Shown: piece after piece, positions 1-6,241 of the stretch
Position numbering within the stretch: position 1 is the stretch's first letter
How the letters are laid out: the number at the start of each line of letters is the position of its first letter
The notes under the pieces: model-generated
Seen by the model: the letters and a program-made list of their open reading frames with translations, nothing else
Database searches by the model: none
What the model was told of the DNA's origin: nothing
NCBI GenBank assembly: GCA_913048545.1
Contig: CAJWWH010000057.1
Coordinates: 1-10,831, forward strand
Direction: 5' to 3'
Source: an uncultured Opitutia bacterium
GTDB taxonomy: Bacteria > Verrucomicrobiota > Verrucomicrobiae > Opitutales > MB11C04
Length of the DNA stretch: 10,831 nucleotides
Made by a program: the position numbers and the translations under genes

Positions 1-1414
1 AAAATGCCGGGAATTGGGGATTCCGGTTTTAATTGTCGTGGAAGGTTGGAGTGCAGCAGGCAAGGGTTTTCTGATTAACCGCATGATTCAGCCACTCGAT
101 CCGAGGGGGTTTAAGGTGACCTGTATTGCATCGCCTAACCGGGACGAGCAGTTGAGACCTTTCCTCTGGCGTTTTTGGAGAAGAACGCCTTCAGCGGAAC
201 GAATGGCCATATTCGACCGGAGCTGGTATCGAAACCTGCTGGATGAGGTGGTGGATGGAAATTTAAGCGAACCGGATTTGGAAAAAGCCTATGCGGATAT
301 TCGTTCCTTTGAACGTCAATTGCGGGACAGTGGAACAGTTATCTTCAAGTTCTTTCTCGATATCTCGAAGAAGGAACAGGCTCAGCGCTTACAGGCTTTA
401 CGTGAAAACCCGAACACTTCCTGGCGTGTGGACGACGGGGTGTTGGCGAGACATTATAAATACGACGAGTATAAAAAAGTGAGCAAACAAATGTTCGAGG
501 AGACCGATGTGGTCGACGGTGCTCATTGGCAGGTAATTGACACCACAAAATTTCTTCCGGCCACCGTTCAGATTTTGGAAACCTTGGTGAACCTTCTTCA
601 AAGCAAAGTTGAAAAAAGAAAGAATGGAATAAAATTTATTAGAAATTGTCCGGCTGCGGAGTTGCCCAAATTTAAGGACGCTCCCTCATTGGCCAGGGTT
701 GATACTTCCCTGACTTTAGGAAAAGAGGACTATAAGGAAAAACTCTGTGCCCGGCAAAAAAGAATTCATGAGTTGCAAAATGAGCTCTATCGGTTGCGTA
801 TTCCCATGGTGATTGTGTATGAGGGTTGGGATGCGGCTGGCAAAGGCGGTAATATTCGCAGACTGACTGAAGAAATGGATCCTCGCGGGTACGAGGTAAT
901 TCCTATTTCGGCTCCCAATGATGTGGAGAAGGTACACCACTATCTCTGGCGGTTTTGGACGGAATTTCCCAAGGCAGGTCATCTCACCATCTTTGACCGT
1001 TCATGGTACGGTCGCGTGCTGGTTGAAAGGGTGGAGGGGTTTTGCGAGGAAAATGATTGGAAGCAGGCTTATCGGGAGATTAACGAGATGGAGGAGAATT
1101 TTCACCATTTTGATTCAGTAATTGTTAAGTTTTGGGTCCATATTGATAAGGATGAACAGTTAAGACGGTTTGAAGCCCGCAAGGGAAATCCTGCCAAATT
1201 ATGGAAATTACACGATGAAGACTGGCGCAATCGTGAGAAATGGGATTCTTACCAGCAGGCGGCTGATGAAATGTTCCTGCGCACCCATTCCAATTATGCA
1301 CCGTGGACAATTGTGGAAGGGAACTGCAAACGATATGCCCGGATCAAAGCGATGGATGTGGTAATCGATGCTATCGAAAAAAAGATCGAGAAAAAAGTAC
1401 GGGCAGCGAAATAA
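1..1414 (+). CDS. pap: Two-domain family-2 polyphosphate kinase (polyphosphate:AMP phosphotransferase type), 5' partial
   Basis: The frame is open to the left edge (codons begin at base 2), so the true start is outside the window; the TTG at 14 is only the first possible start codon inside it. Two PPK2 domains lie in tandem. Numbered from the TTG, domain 1 has a Walker A loop GWSAAGKG at residues 11-18 and a Walker B FDRSWY near 67-72. Domain 2 has GWDAAGKG (bases 824-847) and FDRSWYGRVL near 327-336, followed by an arginine-rich lid segment. PPK2 enzymes transfer phosphate between polyphosphate and nucleotides in the cytoplasm. In characterised two-domain members the usual reaction is polyphosphate + AMP giving ADP. 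Domain 1 has Ser where the Walker A Asp is expected and lacks the Gly-Arg after its Walker B, so domain 2 is probably the catalytic one. The family is certain, the AMP preference is inferred from architecture. The 328-base gap downstream suggests it is separate from the next operon. Confidence 0.93.
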   Translation, partial: KCRELGIPVLIVVEGWSAAGKGFLINRMIQPLDPRGFKVTCIASPNRDEQLRPFLWRFWRRTPSAERMAIFDRSWYRNLLDEVVDGNLSEPDLEKAYADIRSFERQLRDSGTVIFKFFLDISKKEQAQRLQALRENPNTSWRVDDGVLARHYKYDEYKKVSKQMFEETDVVDGAHWQVIDTTKFLPATVQILETLVNLLQSKVEKRKNGIKFIRNCPAAELPKFKDAPSLARVDTSLTLGKEDYKEKLCARQKRIHELQNELYRLRIPMVIVYEGWDAAGKGGNIRRLTEEMDPRGYEVIPISAPNDVEKVHHYLWRFWTEFPKAGHLTIFDRSWYGRVLVERVEGFCEENDWKQAYREINEMEENFHHFDSVIVKFWVHIDKDEQLRRFEARKGNPAKLWKLHDEDWRNREKWDSYQQAADEMFLRTHSNYAPWTIVEGNCKRYARIKAMDVVIDAIEKKIEKKVRAAK

Positions 1415-1742
1415 GGTTTCATGCTGAACATTGACTAAATCACATTCGTGAACCCGGTTCAGGTTCTTCTCATACTCTACTGTTTAAGAGATCGAAAGTA
1501 TTTGTAGGGAACAAGGTAAAAAATTTTCCCACATCAAGGGTAGCTTCAGTCCTGAGGTGCGATGAAGGATTAAGTAAGTTTCCAGCAGACCCATGAAGCG
1601 CGTTAATACCAAGGTCAGATTGAGTAATTTTATTGTTGAGAGGAACGGAGTATTTCTATGCTTTCATTTTTGTTTCCTTGCCACATAAAGAAAAATTCCA
1701 TTTTTTCGCATTCTGTTAAACTCCTAATCTGTTGAAATTACG
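1415..1742. other. Intergenic region between the polyphosphate kinase and the sugar kinase gene
   Basis: No tRNA, ncRNA or gene of normal size was recognised in these 328 bases. An imperfect inverted repeat at 1450-1466 (GAACC, seven-base loop, GGTTC) has no run of T after it, so it is not a convincing terminator. I found no pair of good -35 and -10 boxes; the nearest is TTGTTG at 1633-1638 with TATGCT at 1657-1662 and an 18-base spacer, which is weak. The right half (about 1650-1735) is AT-rich. A short reading frame at 1658-1735 is listed separately. A promoter for the downstream operon should lie here, but its position cannot be fixed by eye. Confidence 0.6.
1658..1735 (+). CDS. Possible 25-codon leader peptide ahead of the sugar kinase gene
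   Basis: An ATG at 1658 opens a 25-codon frame closed by TGA at 1733-1735. A purine-rich AGGAACGGAG at 1641-1650 sits seven bases before the ATG, the best ribosome binding site in the left half of the window. The peptide starts MLSFLFPC and is mixed hydrophobic and basic. Its stop is seven bases before the kinase ATG, which has no Shine-Dalgarno sequence of its own, so translational coupling is conceivable. No similarity to a known leader is recognised. A chance frame of this length in AT-rich DNA is quite possible, so this is a weak call. Confidence 0.2.
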   Translation: MLSFLFPCHIKKNSIFSHSVKLLIC

Positions 1743-2780
1743 ATGAACCAAGAAATCCCCAATAACCGTAGTGGCCTCCTTGCGGGTGGAAACTGGATAA
1801 TAGACCAAGTCAAAATGATTGATGTCTATCCCAAGCACGAACAACTTGCGAATATACATGGCCAGTCTCAGGGGACGGGTGGATCGCCCTATAATGTTCT
1901 TCTGGATCTTGCTAAACTGGGAGCAAGCTTTCCGCTCGTCGGAGCCGGCTTAGTCGGACAGGATGCACTGGGTGAATACATAATTGACGATTGTCGCGCC
2001 CACAATATTGACCCGGCTTTTATTTCGGTTTCACCCGGCACTTCCACTTCCTACACCGATGTAATGACCGAGATTGAAGGTGGTCGTCGAACCTTTTTTC
2101 ATAATCAGGGAGCCAATGCGACCTGGAATGGCGAGGACATTGATTTTAATACAAGTAAGGCGAAAATTTTTCATCTGGGGTATCTTTTGCTTCTCACTGC
2201 AATCGATGCGGATGACTCGGAACATGGCACTGTCGGAGCGGCGTTGTTGGCAAAGGCCCGTGCGGCGGGGTTTAAAACGAGTATAGATGTGGTCAGTGAG
2301 GACAGTGACCGATTTTTCAAAATCATCGGCCCTGCCTTGAAACAGGTGGATTATTGTATACTTAATGAAATCGAAGCCAGTAAAGTGACCGGCGTGGCCG
2401 TGCGGGAAAATGGAAAGTTAATGGAGGAGGGAATTGAAGAGGCAAGCAGTAAACTTTTTGATCTCGGTGTAACTGATTTGGTTGCGATTCATTTTCCAGA
2501 GGGCGCCTACGGGCAGAAAAGTTCAGGAGAAAAGTTAAGACAGGGTTCATTGGCCCTACCCAAGGGTTACATCAAGGGGGCCGCCGGTGCCGGGGATGCC
2601 TTCTGCTCCGGGGTTCTTTACGGTGTGCATGAGGAATGGTCGCTGGAAAAATGCCTGCTTACCGGGACCTGTGCCGCCACCGCATGCATGTCTCACCCAA
2701 CCTGCACCGACGGTCTTCGTTCGCTTGATGAATGTCTCGCCTTGGTCGATCAGTTTGGTATCGGCGATGATGAAAGCTAA
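1743..2780 (+). CDS. PfkB-family carbohydrate kinase
   Basis: This 345-residue protein has the normal length for a ribokinase/PfkB-family sugar kinase, a cytoplasmic enzyme that phosphorylates a sugar, polyol or nucleoside with ATP. The first family signature is the glycine pair at 46-47 with NVLLDLAKLGA and the following VGAGLVGQDALGEYI (about residues 51-80). The second is GAAGAGDAFCSG at 279-290, where Asp285 is the expected catalytic base within the anion-hole GAGD. An ATP-binding-region motif NEIEASKVTG starts at residue 208. The ATG at 1743 is the only sensible start because an in-frame TAA lies at 1725-1727; there is no Shine-Dalgarno. The substrate cannot be read from sequence. Its neighbours (a PHP-like protein 30 bases downstream, then a polyol dehydrogenase and a DeoR regulator) favour a sugar or sugar-alcohol substrate over a nucleoside. 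Confidence 0.93.
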   Translation: MNQEIPNNRSGLLAGGNWIIDQVKMIDVYPKHEQLANIHGQSQGTGGSPYNVLLDLAKLGASFPLVGAGLVGQDALGEYIIDDCRAHNIDPAFISVSPGTSTSYTDVMTEIEGGRRTFFHNQGANATWNGEDIDFNTSKAKIFHLGYLLLLTAIDADDSEHGTVGAALLAKARAAGFKTSIDVVSEDSDRFFKIIGPALKQVDYCILNEIEASKVTGVAVRENGKLMEEGIEEASSKLFDLGVTDLVAIHFPEGAYGQKSSGEKLRQGSLALPKGYIKGAAGAGDAFCSGVLYGVHEEWSLEKCLLTGTCAATACMSHPTCTDGLRSLDECLALVDQFGIGDDES

Positions 2781-2810
2781 TTTTACGGACATTCTCCCCA
2801 CTTTTAACTA

Positions 2811-4130
2811 ATGACACAAGATTCCCTCAATAATTTCGATTTATCAACGCGTCAACAGGCCCTGGCTGAATTGGCAGGAACGGAGAATTTCCCTCCGGTT
2901 CGACCATTTGTCAATGGGCATGCACATACTTTCTATTCCTTTAATTACAAGGGGTATTCCCCAAGCCGTTTTGTGCTTGAAGCCAAGCGTGAGGGCTTGG
3001 AAATGGGTGGGATCGTTGATTTTGATGTATTGGATGGCTTGGAAGAATTTTGGGAAGCCAGTCGATTGCTCGATTTAAAGGGGTGTGTGGGTATTGAATC
3101 ACGGGTATTTGTACCGGAATTTTCCGATCGTGAAATCAATTCCCCGGGCGAACCCGGTATCAGTTATCATATGGGGACCGGTTTTACCACCACCGCCATT
3201 CCAGCCGAAGCCCAGGCTTTTTTGGATACTATGAGATCCACTTCTGCGCAGCGTAACCAGGCGATGGTTACAAGAGTGAATGAATTTCTCTCCCCCCTTG
3301 TTTTGAATTATGATGAGGATGTGCTTCCTTTAACACCAAATGGAAATGCGACCGAGCGCCACCTCTGCCTGGCTTACGCGAGAAAGGCCGCTTCAATGTT
3401 TCCGGAGAAATCGGATTTGCGTAAATTTTGGAGCGAAAAACTTGGGGTATCCCAAGACGATATTAAAGATTTACCCGAGGGCCGGCCGATCACTGATTTA
3501 ATCCGTGCTAAAACGATGAAGCAGGGTGGGGTGGGATATGTGAAACCAGATTCGGGTTCTTTCCCCAAAATGGCCGAAATGAATGAATTTGTTTTATTGT
3601 GCGGGGCAATTCCCACTTTTACCTGGTTGGATGGTTGTTCCGTTGGTGAGCAGTCCATTGAAGAATTAGTGGAGGTTGGGCGTTCTTCGGGTGTGGCCGC
3701 ATTCAATATTATTCCCGACCGCAATTACACCCCGGGTCAAACCGATCAAAAACTGGAAAACTTAAATCAGGTCGTTCAATTAACCCAGGACCTTGGGCTT
3801 CCTTTGCTCGGTGGTACGGAGATGAACAGTCCCGGGCAAAAGTTTGTCGATGATTTTAATTCCCCGGAGCTGGCCCCTCATCAACCCGTTTTCTTACAGG
3901 GTTCGTGGATACTCCATGCTCATTCGACTCTGCAAAGATATGCGGGAATGGGATATCTGAGTGAATGGGCAAACAACCAGTTTCCGGATGTTTCTGCTAA
4001 GAACGAGTTTTACGCATCTTTTGGAGAAAACTTTTCGCCCCGGGGAGATGACCAGTTGAGGGATTCACTTGATTCGGAGATGGGGCCGAAGGAGGTCATA
4101 GATCTAATGACCAGGGTGATGGCGGCTTAG
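2811..4130 (+). CDS. PHP-like (polymerase and histidinol phosphatase fold) protein with altered metal site
   Basis: The 439-residue protein has no signal peptide or membrane segment and is probably cytoplasmic. Its N-terminal third reads like a PHP domain: NGHAHTFYSF at 35-44 gives the HxH motif (His37, His39), SPSRFVLEAKREGL at 50-63 the usual following helix, VDFDVLDGLEEF at 69-80 the place of the typical TDHD motif, and GIES at 94-97 the usual glutamate (Glu96). Later, GAIPTFTWLDG at 265-275 stands where an AHP-type histidine is common, and GGTEMNSPGQ at 334-343 where GSD-H is common. Several metal ligands therefore appear replaced (His to Phe71, His to Trp272). PHP proteins are metal-dependent phosphoesterases or proofreading domains; whether this one keeps catalysis is unknown. 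Position between a sugar kinase and a polyol dehydrogenase suggests work on a phosphorylated intermediate. The start at 2811 has no Shine-Dalgarno. Gene reality is certain, the fold is probable, and the function is unknown. Confidence 0.85.
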   Translation: MTQDSLNNFDLSTRQQALAELAGTENFPPVRPFVNGHAHTFYSFNYKGYSPSRFVLEAKREGLEMGGIVDFDVLDGLEEFWEASRLLDLKGCVGIESRVFVPEFSDREINSPGEPGISYHMGTGFTTTAIPAEAQAFLDTMRSTSAQRNQAMVTRVNEFLSPLVLNYDEDVLPLTPNGNATERHLCLAYARKAASMFPEKSDLRKFWSEKLGVSQDDIKDLPEGRPITDLIRAKTMKQGGVGYVKPDSGSFPKMAEMNEFVLLCGAIPTFTWLDGCSVGEQSIEELVEVGRSSGVAAFNIIPDRNYTPGQTDQKLENLNQVVQLTQDLGLPLLGGTEMNSPGQKFVDDFNSPELAPHQPVFLQGSWILHAHSTLQRYAGMGYLSEWANNQFPDVSAKNEFYASFGENFSPRGDDQLRDSLDSEMGPKEVIDLMTRVMAA

Positions 4131-4136
4131 TAAGCG

Positions 4137-5339
4137 ATGTCTACATTCGTAGGCTTTGGTTTTGGGGCGATTCAGGGTGGTCTGTTTTTACCTGAAGCTT
4201 CTTCCTCTCACTTTTTTAGCCGGTTGGTGGTGGCTGAAATTGATCCAAAAACGGTCGAACAAGTGAGGAAACATAAAGGCACTTATTTTTGCAATATTGC
4301 TGAATCTGATCGGGTAAGGGTAATCAAGATTGAGGGGGTTGAAATTTATAATCCAATGGTTCTAGAGGACCGTGTAAAACTCGTCCGGGCAATTGCCGAA
4401 GCTCAGGAAATATGTACCGCATTACCGAGCTTCACTCTTTACGATGCAGGCGAAGATTCGGTTGCCAAAATTATATGCGAGGGTTTGAAAATTAAAATGG
4501 AATCACACGAACTGCCCTCTGCAGTAATGTATGCGGCTGAGAATGATTCCCGTGCGGCATCACGATTGAGAATGGCGTGTCAAAAATATTTGCCAAATTT
4601 ATCGGAAGAGAAAGTTGTTTTTTCTGAAACCGTGATTGCCAAAATGTGTTCGGTGGTGACCGATCCAATTCGGATCGATGCGGAAGAATTAATTCCGATA
4701 GTGAAGGATTTCCCCAAAGCTTTTTTAGTGGAAGCTTTTAACCAGATTCTAATCGAAGAAAGACAACCCCATGGTTTTACTCGCGGACTCAAGAAATTTC
4801 ATACCAAGGAAGACCTCGATCCCTTTGCCATAAGTAAATTTTTGGGGCACAATGCAATACACGCACTCTTGGGATACCTTGCAAAGGAACAGGGGATTGC
4901 TTACATGCACGAAGCGGGTAAGCAAAAGGATTTGATGGAGATGGTGAGAAGTGCATTCATTGATGAAGCAGGTGCCGGATTGTGCAAAGAGTTTTCCCAG
5001 GTGGGTGATTCTTTGTTCTCCGAAGTGGGATTTTGTGATTATGTGGATGATGCTTTAATTCGGATGGTTAATCCATACCTAAGAGATCCCGTGGATCGGG
5101 TGACCCGGGACCCGGTCCGCAAACTGGGATGGGAAGATCGTTTAATAGGTTCGATGAAACTCGCATGCAGAGCCGGGGTTGAACCTAAGATTTTGGCAAA
5201 GGGGGCAGCATTGGCCTTACAGTGTGCCTGTGTTGAAAACAAATGGGATTCTCCAGAGATTGGATTGGATGAAATTTGGAGGGATATCTCCGAAACTGAA
5301 CAAAACGATATTCGTGGATTGATCTTAGGTTCTTGCTAA
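4137..5339 (+). CDS. Mannitol-dehydrogenase-family polyol (phosphate) oxidoreductase
   Basis: This 400-residue protein resembles mannitol-1-phosphate 5-dehydrogenase (MtlD) and relatives, which interconvert a polyol or polyol phosphate and a ketose (phosphate) with NAD(H). A Rossmann nucleotide-binding loop is at the extreme N-terminus (VGFGFGAIQGGLF, residues 5-17), with an acidic residue after the second strand in VVAEIDP (31-37). AENDSRAASRLR at 134-145 matches the CEN-type motif of the family. The catalytic set Lys234-x4-Asn239-x2-His242 lies in AISKFLGHNAIHALLGYL (231-248). NPYLRDPVDRVTRDPVRKLG (312-331) then DRLIG is the characteristic C-terminal block. All key residues are present, so it should be active. 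MtlD itself is only one possibility; other sugar-alcohol phosphates fit equally well. The ATG at 4137 is six bases after the previous stop, so it is almost surely in the same transcript. There is no Shine-Dalgarno. Confidence 0.9.
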   Translation: MSTFVGFGFGAIQGGLFLPEASSSHFFSRLVVAEIDPKTVEQVRKHKGTYFCNIAESDRVRVIKIEGVEIYNPMVLEDRVKLVRAIAEAQEICTALPSFTLYDAGEDSVAKIICEGLKIKMESHELPSAVMYAAENDSRAASRLRMACQKYLPNLSEEKVVFSETVIAKMCSVVTDPIRIDAEELIPIVKDFPKAFLVEAFNQILIEERQPHGFTRGLKKFHTKEDLDPFAISKFLGHNAIHALLGYLAKEQGIAYMHEAGKQKDLMEMVRSAFIDEAGAGLCKEFSQVGDSLFSEVGFCDYVDDALIRMVNPYLRDPVDRVTRDPVRKLGWEDRLIGSMKLACRAGVEPKILAKGAALALQCACVENKWDSPEIGLDEIWRDISETEQNDIRGLILGSC

Positions 5340-5372
5340 TCCTTCCTCCTTTTCCTTGTTCCCTTTTCTTTT
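5340..5372 (+). other. Pyrimidine-rich tract after the dehydrogenase stop codon
   Basis: Immediately after the stop codon 32 of 33 bases are C or T, the only exception being G5358. There is no hairpin, so it is not an intrinsic terminator. C-rich, G-poor transcript segments are typical of Rho loading sites, so a Rho-dependent boundary between the metabolic genes and the regulator is possible. It could equally be untranslated spacer. Confidence 0.35.
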
Positions 5373-5408
5373 GCATTTTCGATTCTAAGGTTGCAATTCT
5401 CTCAAAAA

Positions 5409-5434
5409 CGATCAAAAACAATCTTATTCGATCA
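5409..5434. promoter_or_regulatory. Direct repeat CGATCA in front of the deoR-type gene, candidate operator
   Basis: CGATCA occurs at 5409-5414 and again at 5429-5434, 20 bases apart start to start, which is about two turns of B-DNA. The second copy ends two bases before the regulator ATG. DeoR-family proteins bind short repeated half-sites near their own genes and often autoregulate, so this is a reasonable place for an operator. The repeat is only six bases long and partly reflects GATC palindromes, so chance is a real alternative. Confidence 0.25.
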
Positions 5435-5436
5435 TT

Positions 5437-6216
5437 ATGATTCGTGAAGCCTGTCCAACCTTAGCTCCTCAAAGAAGAGAGCATATTCGTTTACTCGTTC
5501 GAGAAAGCGGTATTGCCCGTGTGGAAGATTTACGCAGGGAATTGAAAGTTTCTGTGGCCACAATAAGGCGTGATTTAGAGGTATTGGAGGAAGAGGGCAA
5601 AGTACGCCGTGTACACGGTGGTGCGGTGAGTACGGAAACCCGTTTGGAAGAAGCTGTTTTTGACGATAAGACGAATCAATTTACCAGGCAGAAACGCGAT
5701 ATTGCAGCAGAAGCCTATAAATTAATCGGTGAGGAAGAGTCCCTTTATTTGGATGGAGGGAGTACAACCTTATGCCTCGCCCGTTTATTAAAGGACCGTA
5801 AAGACTTAACAGTGGTTACCAATTCCTTACGAGCTGCCGGTGAACTGGCAGATTCGGGCCCACGGGTAATTCTAACCGGAGGCGAACTTCGCAGAATTAG
5901 TCAAACTATGGTAGGTCCCCTGACTTCGGCTGTGCTCAGTCAGGTTCGGGTGGATAAAGCTTTTATGGGCACGATGGGTTTTTGCCTAAAGAATGGACTG
6001 ACCACGACAGATCCAAATGAAGCCTATGTCAAAGCACTGGTTGCGGAACAGGCTTCCCAAGTCGTGTTGCTGGCGGATTCCAGTAAAGCGGACAAAGTGT
6101 CTTTTGCCCGAGTTTCGGATTGGCAAAATGTGGATATTTTATTGAGCGATCGAAAACTCTCACCTTCCTTTATTAAAAATTTACCCAAGCATGGAATCAA
6201 AGTTCATGTCGTTTAA
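5437..6216 (+). CDS. DeoR/GlpR-family transcriptional regulator
   Basis: The 259-residue length and both domains are typical of the family. The N-terminal winged helix-turn-helix spans residues 12-64, with the recognition region VSVATIRRDLEVLEEEGKVRRVHGG (39-62). The C-terminal sugar-phosphate sensor has DGGSTT (106-111), VVTNSLRA (126-133), LTGGELR (146-152), GLTTTDPNEA (187-196) and ADSSK (213-217), the usual ligand-pocket elements related to ribose-5-phosphate isomerase folds. Such proteins are generally repressors released by a phosphorylated sugar. The kinase and polyol dehydrogenase upstream could make or consume such a ligand. It starts 97 bases after that block and ends 25 bases before E2, so it could control one or both sides. 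There is no Shine-Dalgarno before the ATG. The specific effector is not deducible. Confidence 0.95.
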   Translation: MIREACPTLAPQRREHIRLLVRESGIARVEDLRRELKVSVATIRRDLEVLEEEGKVRRVHGGAVSTETRLEEAVFDDKTNQFTRQKRDIAAEAYKLIGEEESLYLDGGSTTLCLARLLKDRKDLTVVTNSLRAAGELADSGPRVILTGGELRRISQTMVGPLTSAVLSQVRVDKAFMGTMGFCLKNGLTTTDPNEAYVKALVAEQASQVVLLADSSKADKVSFARVSDWQNVDILLSDRKLSPSFIKNLPKHGIKVHVV

Positions 6217-6241
6217 ATTTATAACCAAGAAATAGAAAATT

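Noticed and set aside
14..16. TTG as the true start of the polyphosphate kinase
   Set aside because: The frame is open to the window edge and the first visible residues already enter the Walker A strand, whereas the second domain shows a helix of at least 20 residues before that point. The start must be upstream.
1450..1466. Inverted repeat as a terminator for the polyphosphate kinase gene
   Set aside because: The stem has five pairs, the loop is seven bases, and no T run follows; it is too weak to call.
1633..1662. TTGTTG and TATGCT as a sigma-70 promoter
   Set aside because: Both boxes are poor, the host promoter consensus is unknown, and AT-rich DNA gives such matches by chance.
3374..3724. 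Antisense frame of 116 codons opposite the PHP-like gene
   Set aside because: It is a mirror of the coding strand with low-complexity composition and no recognisable motif.
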